Shown: piece after piece, positions 5,342 through 13,120 of the stretch
How positions within the stretch are numbered: the first letter of the stretch is position 1
Layout: each line of letters opens with the position of its first letter
Source of the DNA: JAXDLH01 sp034666705
Lineage (GTDB): Bacteria > Chloroflexota > UBA6077 > SHYK01
Direction of reading: 5' to 3'
NCBI GenBank assembly: GCA_034666705.1
Contig: JAXDLH010000247.1
Location: 1 to 14,456, forward strand
DNA length: 14,456 nt
Position numbers and translations under genes: made by a program
Notes under the pieces: model-generated
What the model was told of the DNA's origin: nothing
Seen by the model: only the letters and a program-made list of their open reading frames with translations
The model's database searches: none

Positions 5342-7432
5342 ATGACGCTCGATCTGCTGCTCGTCGAAGACAATCCGGCCGACGCCGAGCTCATTCAGGA
5401 GTTATTGGCCGAGATCGACGCCACGGCGCACGTCCACCGCGCGGCTCGCCTTGCGGCGGCGCGCGAACGCGTCAGCGATGGCGGTATCTCCGCTATCCTG
5501 CTGGACCTCTCCCTCCCGGATTCGCAGGGCATCACCACGGTGCAGCAGATGCGCGCCGCCGCGCCCGATCTGCCCATCATCATCCTGACCGGGCTCGACG
5601 ACGAGCGCATTGGGCTGCAGGCTGTCCAAGCCGGTGCGCAGGACTTCCTCGTGAAAGGCCAGGTGGACGGCCGCGCGCTGGAGCGCTCGGTGCGCTATGC
5701 GATCGAGCGCAAGCGGGCTGAGGAGGAGCGCGCCGCGGCGGAAGACGCGCGCTATCGCGAGCTGCAGCTCCTGCTCGAGATCTCGCAAGCGCTGCTCACC
5801 ACCCAGGATCTGGATGCGTTTCTCGACCACGTGATCGATCCCATCGTGGCTGCGGGGGCGTACGATCTGGCCGCGATTCGCATCACCGATACTGGCGGCA
5901 CGGAGATTGCTGCCGAGGCACACCGAGGCTATCGTGACGAGGCAAACATCCCGCAGTTCGGTGCCCACCCGGTTGCGGACGTGGCCTCCCAACCTCGGCT
6001 GTGGCTGCTGACCGAGCGCGAGCCCATCGTCGTCGAGGATCTGGCGGCCGAGGATCGATACCGATCCCTCAAGCGCGAAAGCATCGCCACCGCCGTGTGG
6101 GTGCCGATTGCCACGGGAACGATTATCCTCGGGCATCTGTTTCTCGGCCTTCGCAACCGGCGCCCTGTTCCGCCGGCAGAGGTCCGCCTGCTCGTGACGG
6201 TCGGCAATCAGATCGGCATCGCTGCCCAGAAAGCGCGGCTCTACGACGATGCGGTACAGGCCCAGGCGCATCGGGAACAGGCCGAGGAGCGACTTCGCCA
6301 GGCGCAAAAAATGGAGGCGGTCGGGCTGCTGGCCGGCGGTATTGCCCACGACTTCAACAATCTGTTGACGGCCATCATTGGCTATAGCGAGTTGGCGCTC
6401 GACGAGCTCGGCGCGGAGGATCCCCTGCGTACCTCGATTGAGGTGATCGCGCGGGCGGGCGACCGTGCCGCCGGCCTGACCCGCCAGCTCCTGGCGTACA
6501 GCCGCCAGCAGGTGCTGGATCCGAAGGTTGTCGACCTCAACGAGACCGTGACCAGCATGGAGCGGCTGCTCAGCCGGGTGATCGGCGAGGACGTCGATCT
6601 GGCTACGATCCAGGACCCGGATCTGGGGCTGGTACTGGCGGATCCGAGCCAACTGGAGCAGGTCATCCTCAATCTCGCCGTCAATGCCCGGGACGCCATG
6701 CCCGACGGCGGCAAGCTGACGATCATGACCTCGAACGTCGAGGTGGGCCCCACGGAGCCCCTGAGCCCGGACGCGCCGCGCGCCGGATCGTACGTGCTGC
6801 TGACGGTGAGCGATACGGGTACCGGAATGGACGCGCCGACGGCGGCGCGAATCTTCGAGCCGTTCTTCACCACGAAGTCGCTCGGCAATGGCACGGGACT
6901 CGGGCTGGCCACGGTGTACGGCATCGTGAAGCAGAGCGAGGGTGAGATCCGCGTCTATAGCGAGCTCGGGCATGGCGCTACCTTCAAGGTCTACCTCCCG
7001 CGCCTTGCCGCGCGCGGCGCCGTGGCAGGCGCGCCGCTCGGCCTGATCACCGTTGGCGGATCGGAGCGCATCCTGCTGGTCGAGGATGACCCCGCGGTGC
7101 GCTCGCTGGCGACCGGCGTGCTCGAGTCGGCGGGATACGACGTGCTCGTCGCCGCGCATGCCGAGCAGGCTGCCGACCTCATCCCCGCCGATTCGGGCCA
7201 CATCGACCTGCTCCTGACCGACGTGGTGATGCCCGGAATGAACGGCATCGAGCTCGCCCGCCGTGCCACGCGCCTGCGGCCCGGCATCCGGGTCCTATTC
7301 ATGTCGGGATACCCGGGCGAGGTAGCCGTTCGGCACGGTCTCCTGGGGGAGGCGGATGCGTATCTCAGCAAGCCGTTCAACCCACGTTCGCTGAGCCAGA
7401 AAGTACGCGAGGTGCTGGATGGAAAGGGCTGA
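5342..7432 (+). CDS. Hybrid histidine kinase: REC - GAF - HisKA - HATPase_c - REC
   Basis: This is a 696-residue soluble hybrid kinase. Domains in order are: REC1 (1-120) with Glu9/Asp10, Asp55 in LLDLSLPD, Thr83 and Lys105; a linker helix; a GAF sensory domain (about 140-300); HisKA with His336 in GGIAHDFNNLLTAIIGY, a PAS-kinase-like subgroup motif; HATPase_c with the N-box NLAVNARDAM (Asn448), G1 SDTGTGMD (Asp491), FFTTK and G2 GNGTGLGL; and REC2 (about 573-693) with EDDPAVR, Asp627 in LLTDVVMPGMNG and Lys677. There is no membrane segment. It may receive phosphate on REC1 from the upstream kinase and regulate or be regulated by GAF ligand binding. GAF ligand residues cannot be assigned by eye. 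It starts 45 nt after the previous gene, with GAGG 4 nt before ATG, and overlaps the REC-EAL gene by 14 nt. Both receiver aspartates are intact, so a multistep relay is plausible. Confidence 0.9.
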   Translation: MTLDLLLVEDNPADAELIQELLAEIDATAHVHRAARLAAARERVSDGGISAILLDLSLPDSQGITTVQQMRAAAPDLPIIILTGLDDERIGLQAVQAGAQDFLVKGQVDGRALERSVRYAIERKRAEEERAAAEDARYRELQLLLEISQALLTTQDLDAFLDHVIDPIVAAGAYDLAAIRITDTGGTEIAAEAHRGYRDEANIPQFGAHPVADVASQPRLWLLTEREPIVVEDLAAEDRYRSLKRESIATAVWVPIATGTIILGHLFLGLRNRRPVPPAEVRLLVTVGNQIGIAAQKARLYDDAVQAQAHREQAEERLRQAQKMEAVGLLAGGIAHDFNNLLTAIIGYSELALDELGAEDPLRTSIEVIARAGDRAAGLTRQLLAYSRQQVLDPKVVDLNETVTSMERLLSRVIGEDVDLATIQDPDLGLVLADPSQLEQVILNLAVNARDAMPDGGKLTIMTSNVEVGPTEPLSPDAPRAGSYVLLTVSDTGTGMDAPTAARIFEPFFTTKSLGNGTGLGLATVYGIVKQSEGEIRVYSELGHGATFKVYLPRLAARGAVAGAPLGLITVGGSERILLVEDDPAVRSLATGVLESAGYDVLVAAHAEQAADLIPADSGHIDLLLTDVVMPGMNGIELARRATRLRPGIRVLFMSGYPGEVAVRHGLLGEADAYLSKPFNPRSLSQKVREVLDGKG

Positions 7433-8657
7433 GTGTGCCTCCCAGCGATGCCGCTCGTCCGCCCAGGGCCTGCCCATGACCGATGAAAGGCCGCGCCCCG
7501 CCGGCCGGGGGCGGATCCTCGTGATCGACGACGCGCCGGAGGTGACCCGGGTGCTGCGCGCCCGCCTCGAGCGCGATGGATACGCTGTCACCGTGGCCGA
7601 GGATGGACCCGCAGGGCTCACGGCCGCGGCCGCGAGTCCCCCGGACCTCATTCTGCTGGACGTGATGATGCCGGGAATCGACGGGTACGAGGTGTGCCGC
7701 CAGTTGCGCGCGCAGCCAGCGACCCGGTTGACCCCCGTCGTCATGTTGACGGCAGTCGCCGATCACGCGGCGGTGGTCCGTGCCCTGGATATCGGCGCTG
7801 ACGACTTCATCGCGAAGCCGTTCCATACGGATGAGCTGGCCGCCCGGGTACGGGCGCACCTGCGCATGCGCCGGCTGCAGGCGCTGCCGATGGAGCTGGC
7901 GGGGAGCGACGCGCCAGAGCTGGCGGAGCTGCGGGAGGCAATCGCTTCCGGGCAGCTGCTGATGTACTACCAGCCGAAGCGAGCGGCGCGCGATCGCCGC
8001 CTGGTGGGTGTTGAGGCGCTGGTGCGGTGGCAGCATCCCCGGCGGGGACTGCTGCTGCCCGGGCGATTCGTGCCGTTGGCCGAGCGCACCGAGCTCGCCC
8101 GGCCGCTGAGCGAGTGCGTCCTGCAGTATGCGCTTGCGCAGTGCCGCGCCTGGTCCCAGAGCGGCGCCGATGTACCGGTCGCCGTCAACCTCTGTGTCCA
8201 GGACGCGCAGGACCCCGATTTGCCCGCGCAGGTCATGGATCTCCTTGCCCGCTTCGGGATCCCGCCGGCCATGCTCACCCTCGAGCTCACCGAGGGCGCG
8301 GTGATGACGAACCCGCAGCGCGCCATCGGCGTCCTCACCGAGCTGCGGCTGCACGGCATCCACGTCTCGCTCGACGATTTCGGCACGGGCTACTCCTCCC
8401 TCAGCTACCTACTGCGACTACCCGTCGACGAGCTGAAGATCGATCAATCGTTCGTCGCCGGGCTCACCACGGATGGCGGCTCGCAGGCCATCGTGCAGTC
8501 CACGATCGCCCTCGCGCATCAGTTGGACCTGCGCGTGGTGGCTGAGGGCGTCGAGGACGAGCCAACCTGGCGACTGCTCGCCGAGGTGGGCTGCGACGTC
8601 GTGCAGGGCTTCCACGTCGGCCTGCCGCGACCCGCCCAGGAGCTCGATCGCCGCTGA
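7419..8657 (+). CDS. REC-EAL cyclic-di-GMP phosphodiesterase
   Basis: This is a 412-residue response regulator with an EAL output domain that hydrolyses cyclic-di-GMP to pGpG. The receiver (about 31-150) has Asp37/Asp38, Asp81 in LLDVMMPGIDG, and FIAKPF. The EAL domain (about 163-408) keeps the residues known to bind metal and substrate: Glu199 in EALVRW, Asn257 in VNLCVQ, Glu289 in ELTE, Asp319-Asp320 in DDFGTGYSSL, Lys340 in LKID, Glu376 in AEGVE, and Gln396 in QGF. It should therefore be active. No GGDEF domain is present. The first ATG (7419) overlaps the upstream kinase stop by 14 nt; the ATG at 7476 gives a protein shorter by 19 residues starting just before the receiver, and is an equally credible start, since those 19 residues look non-conserved. 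It is the likely output of the phosphorelay. Confidence 0.92.
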   Translation: MERAECASQRCRSSAQGLPMTDERPRPAGRGRILVIDDAPEVTRVLRARLERDGYAVTVAEDGPAGLTAAAASPPDLILLDVMMPGIDGYEVCRQLRAQPATRLTPVVMLTAVADHAAVVRALDIGADDFIAKPFHTDELAARVRAHLRMRRLQALPMELAGSDAPELAELREAIASGQLLMYYQPKRAARDRRLVGVEALVRWQHPRRGLLLPGRFVPLAERTELARPLSECVLQYALAQCRAWSQSGADVPVAVNLCVQDAQDPDLPAQVMDLLARFGIPPAMLTLELTEGAVMTNPQRAIGVLTELRLHGIHVSLDDFGTGYSSLSYLLRLPVDELKIDQSFVAGLTTDGGSQAIVQSTIALAHQLDLRVVAEGVEDEPTWRLLAEVGCDVVQGFHVGLPRPAQELDRR

Positions 8658-8670
8658 TCGGTTTCGCATG

Positions 8671-8699
8671 CTGCCACGGCGACTTGGCGGCAGCCGTGG
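8671..8699 (+). terminator. Hairpin after the REC-EAL gene, possible terminator
   Basis: CCACGGC (8674-8680) pairs with GCCGTGG (8693-8699), with a competing pair GCTGCC/GGCAGC nearby. It begins about 15 nt after the REC-EAL stop and would separate the signalling operon from the membrane protein gene. No T tract follows. Confidence 0.3.
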
Positions 8700-8796
8700 T
8701 GGATAACTCCGGTGACCGGTATGCATGGCCGGAATGGACGCCGGGCGGCGCGGGAGCGCCTATGCTGGAAAGAGAGGCGTACCCCGGAGGGCGAGC

Positions 8797-9708
8797 ATGC
8801 GGCTCGTGAAAGTCACCATGCCGGCGGGCTGCGGTGCGGAGGTCGCGGCGCTGGCACTCAAGCTCGGCATCGGGGAGGTCGCCGTCCACCAGGTGTACGT
8901 GTACGGTCCGAACGTGCCGAAGGATGTGCTCGACGTCGCGGTCAGTACCGACGAAGCCCGCAAATTTATCGACGCCTTGCTGGACGCGCCGTTCTACGAG
9001 CCCCACCAGTACGCACTCGAGGTCCGCGAGCCGCGCACGATCGGTGCGCATGAGGGGGCGCGGGGCATCACCTGGCCGCTCGTGAGGCCGCCGACCGACA
9101 TCCTCGAGGAGTTGTGGCAGTTCAGTCACATTACTTTCAGCTTCGTGCTCCGCGTGCTCCTCGCGGGGTTGATCCTCTGTTACGGCATGGTGCAGGCGAA
9201 CCTGCTGCTGATGATCGGCGGCTTGATGTTTCTGCCGCTGCTGCCCGCGCTGCTGTCGGTCAGCTTCGGGATGTGGGTGCGCGATTGGCAGCTCGTGGGG
9301 CGCGGCCTGCTCGCGCTGCTGCTGGCGACGTGCCTGGTGCTCGTCAGCGGCATCGTCGTGGCGCATCTCACGCCGCCGCCGCTCGAGTTCACGCAGTTCG
9401 CATCGCCGTTGGTCGGTTTCCTGCTCTCTTTGGTCGTCGGCACCGCGGCGGGGCTGGCCACGGTCGACGACGCGGGCCACCGCGAGCTCATCGGCCTCGC
9501 ATCGGCGTCGCAGATCGCGCTGGTGCCGGCGTGGCTGGGTCTCTCGCTCGTCTTCGGATTCGAGCCGGCGACCGCGATCGAGCGGCTCCGCTCGCTGGGC
9601 ATCAACGCGGCAACGATCGTCGCCACGGGGATGGCGGTCTATGTCCTGGTGGGCATTCGCGCCAGCACGCTCCAGCGCTTCGCCGGTCGCACCGCTAGCC
9701 AGGGGTAG
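8797..9708 (+). CDS. DUF389-like multi-pass membrane protein
   Basis: This is a 303-residue protein of unknown function resembling DUF389 membrane proteins. Residues 1-100 are a soluble, ferredoxin-like region starting MRLVKVTMPAG and containing paired beta-alpha elements. About six hydrophobic helices follow (near 116-135, 138-160, 168-190, 203-222, 233-252 and 268-288), with a polar loop DDAGHRELIG between the fourth and fifth. The order (N-terminal cytosolic domain of about 100 aa, then a GLLxxxxxxMIGGLMFLPLLP-like first helical pair) matches DUF389, but the hydrophobic signature is divergent, so the assignment is tentative. I start it at ATG 8797, preceded by GGAGGG 6 nt upstream; the frame extends to an earlier ATG (8725) without a good ribosome site. 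A TATGCT sequence at 8761 could be a -10 box. It has its own gap on each side and may be monocistronic. Confidence 0.7.
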   Translation: MRLVKVTMPAGCGAEVAALALKLGIGEVAVHQVYVYGPNVPKDVLDVAVSTDEARKFIDALLDAPFYEPHQYALEVREPRTIGAHEGARGITWPLVRPPTDILEELWQFSHITFSFVLRVLLAGLILCYGMVQANLLLMIGGLMFLPLLPALLSVSFGMWVRDWQLVGRGLLALLLATCLVLVSGIVVAHLTPPPLEFTQFASPLVGFLLSLVVGTAAGLATVDDAGHRELIGLASASQIALVPAWLGLSLVFGFEPATAIERLRSLGINAATIVATGMAVYVLVGIRASTLQRFAGRTASQG

Positions 9709-9717
9709 GCCACGGCC

Positions 9718-9756
9718 GCGCCCACGGGCTGCGCCCACGGGCTGCGCCCACGATGC
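9718..9756 (+). repeat. Tandem 13-bp repeat, about 2.7 copies
   Basis: GCGCCCACGGGCT occurs at 9718-9730 and 9731-9743, followed by a diverged third copy to 9756. Each unit junction forms a GGGC-TGC-GCCC mini hairpin. It lies just after the membrane protein stop codon and upstream of the RNA ligase, so it may act as a terminator-like or length-variable element. Confidence 0.85.
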
Positions 9757-9774
9757 TGTCGCCTCGGCGGCGCG

Positions 9775-9780
9775 TATACT
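9775..9780 (+). promoter_or_regulatory. Possible -10 element TATACT for the RNA ligase gene
   Basis: TATACT (five of six to consensus) lies 60 nt upstream of the RNA ligase start, directly after the 13-bp repeats. No clear -35 hexamer is present at the usual spacing. Confidence 0.3.
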
Positions 9781-9839
9781 GCTCAATTCCGGTGGCACAG
9801 CCGCGCCCATCCCAAGCCGCCGCCTACCCAGGAGCACTC

Positions 9840-10886
9840 ATGCCTACCGGCGCACCGCCCGTCGTGGCGTGGCTGCCCGACCTCACCGAGATGCTCGCCG
9901 AGCACTACGTGAGTGTGAGCAGCCACCCCACGGCCGACCTGCACATCCTCAACTACACGCCGCGCTGCCAGTTCCAGCGCGCGTGGAACGAGACGACCAT
10001 GCAGTGTCGCGGCCTCATCGTCGACAGCCGCGGCGCCGTGGCCGCCCGCCCCTTTCGCAAGTTTTTTAACCTGGGCGAGCATGAGACGCCGCTGCCCGCC
10101 GAGCCGTTCGACGTGTTCGAGAAGATGGATGGCTCGCTCGGCATCCTCTACTGGGTCGAGGGGCAGCCGGCGATCGCCACGCGCGGCAGCTTCGTCAGCG
10201 AGCAGGCGCGGTGGGCGACGCGCCACCTCCGTGAGCGCTACGGCGGCTATCCGTTCGAGCGGCCGCTGACGTATCTCTTCGAGATCATCTACCCGGAGAA
10301 CCGGATCGTCGTGGACTACGCGGGCATGGCCGACCTGGTGCTGCTCGCCGTGATCGAGACGGCCACTGGCGCAGAGCTGCCGCTGCCGGACGCTGCCGAG
10401 GTGCCGTTCCCGGTGGTGCAGCGCCACGACGGCGTCGCGGACATCGCCGAGCTGCTCGCGCACACCGATGCCAACCGCGAGGGGTTTGTGGTGCGCTTCC
10501 GCGAGAGCAATCTGCGGGTCAAGGTGAAGCTCGCCGAGTACCTCCGCCTGCACCGGCTCATCACCGGGGTCACGCCGCTGCGCATCTGGGAGAGCCTGCG
10601 CGCCGGCGACTCGCTCGACGAGCTGCTCGAGCGGGTGCCCGACGAGTTCCAGGCGTGGGTGCGCGACACCCAGCGCGGCTTGCGCGATTCGTATGCCGGG
10701 ATCGAGGCCGCGGCCCAGGCGGCGTTCGTCGACCTCGGCGACCGGCGGCTGAACGCCGAGCGCTACAAGCAGCATGCGCACCCGTTTCTGCTGTTCGCCA
10801 TGCTCGACGACAAGCCCTACGCGGACGCCATCTGGAAGCTGCTGCGGCCGGCGCCCGCGCCGCCGTTCCGCGTCGACGAGGAGTAA
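9840..10886 (+). CDS. T4 Rnl1-like ATP-dependent RNA ligase
   Basis: This is a 348-residue nucleotidyltransferase that should seal 3'-OH/5'-phosphate RNA ends via an enzyme-AMP intermediate. All core motifs of the T4 RNA ligase 1 type are visible: RGLIVD upstream, ARPFRKFFNLGE, motif I FEKMDGSLG with catalytic Lys95 (T4 Rnl1 uses Lys99), motif III around YLFEIIYPENRI (Glu148), motif IV EGFVVRF (Glu214), and motif V VKVKLAEYLRLH (Lys228/Lys230). Spacings track those of T4 Rnl1. The helical C-terminal domain, about 100 residues, ends AIWKLLRP. ATG 9840 is chosen over an upstream in-frame ATG because AGGAGC lies 6 nt before it and the extra residues are non-conserved. No polynucleotide kinase-phosphatase or RtcB-type partner is nearby, so its RNA substrate is unknown; tRNA or stress-cleaved RNA repair is an inference. 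Confidence 0.85.
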   Translation: MPTGAPPVVAWLPDLTEMLAEHYVSVSSHPTADLHILNYTPRCQFQRAWNETTMQCRGLIVDSRGAVAARPFRKFFNLGEHETPLPAEPFDVFEKMDGSLGILYWVEGQPAIATRGSFVSEQARWATRHLRERYGGYPFERPLTYLFEIIYPENRIVVDYAGMADLVLLAVIETATGAELPLPDAAEVPFPVVQRHDGVADIAELLAHTDANREGFVVRFRESNLRVKVKLAEYLRLHRLITGVTPLRIWESLRAGDSLDELLERVPDEFQAWVRDTQRGLRDSYAGIEAAAQAAFVDLGDRRLNAERYKQHAHPFLLFAMLDDKPYADAIWKLLRPAPAPPFRVDEE

Positions 10887-10909
10887 CCGCCGCGAATCCC
10901 CTTCCTGCC

Positions 10910-10937
10910 GGGTGGGCGAGGCATGCGCCGTCCACCC
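10910..10937. repeat. 28-nt imperfect palindrome, hairpin after the ligase gene
   Basis: Bases 10910-10918 pair with 10929-10937 (9 bp including one G-T wobble) around a 10-nt loop containing GCATGC. It lies 24 nt after the RNA ligase stop, so it could be a terminator or a dispersed palindromic repeat. A copy count in the full genome would decide. Confidence 0.5.
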
Positions 10938-11044
10938 AACCTGGATGACGATGGGAGGGTGCGCCCGGCGATGGGCCCGGGCTAGCCGCATACCGGCGGG
11001 CGGGGTACGATAGCTGCCGCACGTGGTGCGCAGGAGGTGGCTGA

Positions 11045-12160
11045 GTGAAGGGATGCACCTGGCTGGCGGTCATCCTGGTCGGCATGGCGCTGGTGCTCGC
11101 TCCAGCGGCGCCGGCCCACGCCCAGCGCGACGTGATCACGGTATTCGTCGACATTGCGCCAGATCAGAATAATCCAGCCTACGCGGGCCGCGCCTTCCGG
11201 CTTCGTGGCTGGGCAGGCCTCACCAGCGACTGCGCGACCGGCCCTAACATCGACAGCGTGCACATCTATCTGGATGGCCCCGCGGGCACGGGCTTCCTGC
11301 TGGGCAACATCCCGGTTACTGACCGTCCGGACGTCGCCCGCAGCCAGAACTGCCCCGGCTGGGTGCACTCGGCGTTCGACGCATCCGTCACGATCAACAC
11401 CGCGGGCGACCACACGCTCTACATTTACGGATTCGATTCGCGGCGCGCGTTGCGTCCGGCGGCGACCTGGCCCGTTGCGGTGCAGCCGCCTACGGGCACG
11501 CCCCTGCAAGTGCGGACGCCCGTGCCCGCTCCGCGCCCCACGGCGACGCCGGTCACTCGGCCCACCGCCGTGCCGACTCTGGTCCCCGCGGTCCCGAGTC
11601 CCCCCATCGATCCGCAGTACGCCGATACGCTCGCCTGGTACCTCGACCCGGCCTCCGACGCGCCGATCGACGTGGGGCTGATCCCCGCGCTGGAGCTGTT
11701 GATCGGCGTGCCCGGCGAGGGCAACTTCATCGCCGGCCAGCTCGATCAGACGAAGCTAACGATCGCGCGCGAGCCGTTGTCCTCGACCACCGGCGGCCTG
11801 TGGTACTCGCCGCAGAATCAGATGTCGATCAACTCCGTGCTCTCCTTCGAGGACACCTCGGTCGCGGCGACCTACCTGGCGCACGAATTCGAACACGTCT
11901 ACCAAAGCACGTTCTCCGGCTCGGACCCACGCGTACAGCAGTTAGCATGCGTCGGCGATGAGGTGAGCGCGTACAAGTACCAGTCGCTCGTGTGGGCGCT
12001 GCTGTGGGACAGCCGGCCGCCGAGCCGCACCACCTGGGAGCGCGGCCTGACCGGCGTCCTCCGGGTGTTTGCCAACGGCGGCGAGCCGGCGCTCTATGCC
12101 ATGGTGAGCGGCAACGCCGTGTACCAGGAACAGTGCAACCTCTACGTGCCCGGCCAGTAG
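11045..12160 (+). CDS. Secreted putative zinc metalloprotease-like protein (HEFEH)
   Basis: This is a 371-residue exported protein. Residues 1-26 form a Sec signal peptide (positive KG, a hydrophobic core, then APAHA before Gln27). A beta-rich, Cys-containing domain follows (about 28-150; strands such as SVHIYLDG and HTLYIYGFDS), then a Pro/Thr-rich linker (about 155-188, repeated TP and PTA). The C-terminal domain (about 190-371) contains LAHEFEHVYQ with His280, Glu281 and His284, followed 22 residues later by Glu306 in DEVSAYKYQ. This HExxH...E layout is that of gluzincin-like metallopeptidases, but I recognise no defined family. Two cysteines in the C-terminal domain (near 303 and in EQCNLY) may form a disulfide. 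The start is GTG 11045, 7 nt after AGGAGG; a TACGAT box lies at 11006-11011. Proteolysis is an inference from the motif. The linker suggests two independently folding parts outside the cell. Confidence 0.75.
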   Translation: MKGCTWLAVILVGMALVLAPAAPAHAQRDVITVFVDIAPDQNNPAYAGRAFRLRGWAGLTSDCATGPNIDSVHIYLDGPAGTGFLLGNIPVTDRPDVARSQNCPGWVHSAFDASVTINTAGDHTLYIYGFDSRRALRPAATWPVAVQPPTGTPLQVRTPVPAPRPTATPVTRPTAVPTLVPAVPSPPIDPQYADTLAWYLDPASDAPIDVGLIPALELLIGVPGEGNFIAGQLDQTKLTIAREPLSSTTGGLWYSPQNQMSINSVLSFEDTSVAATYLAHEFEHVYQSTFSGSDPRVQQLACVGDEVSAYKYQSLVWALLWDSRPPSRTTWERGLTGVLRVFANGGEPALYAMVSGNAVYQEQCNLYVPGQ

Positions 12161-12247
12161 CCAGTCAATGGAACGCAGCCTGTCCGCAGTTCCGGTCACC
12201 GACGTGCGGGTGGTCGCTGTGTACACCTTGAATGACGGCAAACTCCC

Positions 12248-13066
12248 ATGACATCTCAGGACTCATCTCCGACCCCTGGCGAGCTGAACGAGATGAATCG
12301 CCGAGCCTGGGAGCACAACGCCTCCTTCTGGGACGAGACTCTGCAGGAGGGGAACCCGACGCACGATCTGCTGCTCGTTCCTGCTCTCCGACGGTTGCTT
12401 GACCTCAAACCCGGTCAGGAGGTCCTCGACGTCGCGTGCGGTAACGGCCAGGACGCCCGGTGGATCGCTCGCCTGGGCGCGCAGGTCACCGCCTTCGACT
12501 TCGCGCGCGCATCAATCGACCGGGCGATCGCGCGCAGCCAGGAAGACGGACTCGCCATCGCGTTTCACGTTCTCGATGCGACCGACCCTGACCAGTTGGC
12601 GAAATTGGGAGCGGGCCGCTTCGACGCAATCTTGTGCAACATGGTGCTCATGGACATTCCTTCTATCGGGCCGCTCATCGACGCCAGCGCCCGCCTGCTG
12701 CGCGCGGGTGGCCGGCTGGTATTCTCGGTAACTCACCCGTGCTTCAACACCGCGCTGGCTTCGCAAGGCGTCGAGCGATGGACGAATGAAGGGGGCCGCG
12801 TCCAGACTCGAGTCTGGACGAAGGTGTGGGGCTACAAGACCCCGTCGATTACCGAGGGCGTCGCCATCGCCGTGCAGCCGCACGTGCAGCTCTACTTCGA
12901 TCGGCCACTCGACGTCTTGCTCGGCGCGTTTTTCAGTAGAGGGTTTGTCATGGACGCGTTGGACGAGCCCGCGTTTCCCGAGGATACGTCTCAGCGTCCG
13001 AGCCCGGGATTTGCGAGCCTCCCCGAAATCCCGCCAGTGCTGGTGGCGAGGATGCGGCCTGCCTGA
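12248..13066 (+). CDS. Class I SAM-dependent methyltransferase
   Basis: This is a 272-residue soluble methyltransferase with the Rossmann-like fold. Motif I VLDVACGNGQDARWIA (about 59-74) binds SAM. The acidic residue after the second strand sits in TAFDFARASI, motif II-like DATDPDQL follows, and motif IV ILCNMVLMDIP precedes GGRLVFSVTHPCF. The substrate-binding C-terminal part has FSRGF and ALDEP, and resembles Methyltransf_11/25 members that act on small molecules or unidentified substrates. The substrate cannot be named. ATG 12248 has no good Shine-Dalgarno; an in-frame TGA lies just upstream, so it is the first possible start. The gene is separated from the secreted protein by 87 nt with no obvious promoter, and it converges with the membrane methyltransferase gene. 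Confidence 0.88.
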   Translation: MTSQDSSPTPGELNEMNRRAWEHNASFWDETLQEGNPTHDLLLVPALRRLLDLKPGQEVLDVACGNGQDARWIARLGAQVTAFDFARASIDRAIARSQEDGLAIAFHVLDATDPDQLAKLGAGRFDAILCNMVLMDIPSIGPLIDASARLLRAGGRLVFSVTHPCFNTALASQGVERWTNEGGRVQTRVWTKVWGYKTPSITEGVAIAVQPHVQLYFDRPLDVLLGAFFSRGFVMDALDEPAFPEDTSQRPSPGFASLPEIPPVLVARMRPA

Positions 13067-13120
13067 GCGCGAGGCGCGCCCATGCCGTTCGCCTCTGCCC
13101 GTCATAGGGCGCTCGCACCC

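Noticed and set aside
5402..7201. Open frame of 599 codons on the minus strand opposite the hybrid kinase
   Set aside because: Same reason: shadow of a well-supported gene, Arg/His-rich with no recognisable motif or ribosome site considered convincing.
8725..8796. Earlier start for the DUF389-like protein
   Set aside because: The 24 extra residues are Arg/Gly-rich, and the ribosome site GGAGGG is placed correctly only for ATG 8797.
8464..9837. Open frame of 457 codons on the minus strand opposite the REC-EAL and membrane protein genes
   Set aside because: It crosses two real genes and an intergenic region and has a low-complexity Arg/Gln/Glu composition.
9783..10991. Open frame of 402 codons on the minus strand opposite the RNA ligase
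   Set aside because: The plus strand carries all ligase motifs; the antisense product has no family pattern.
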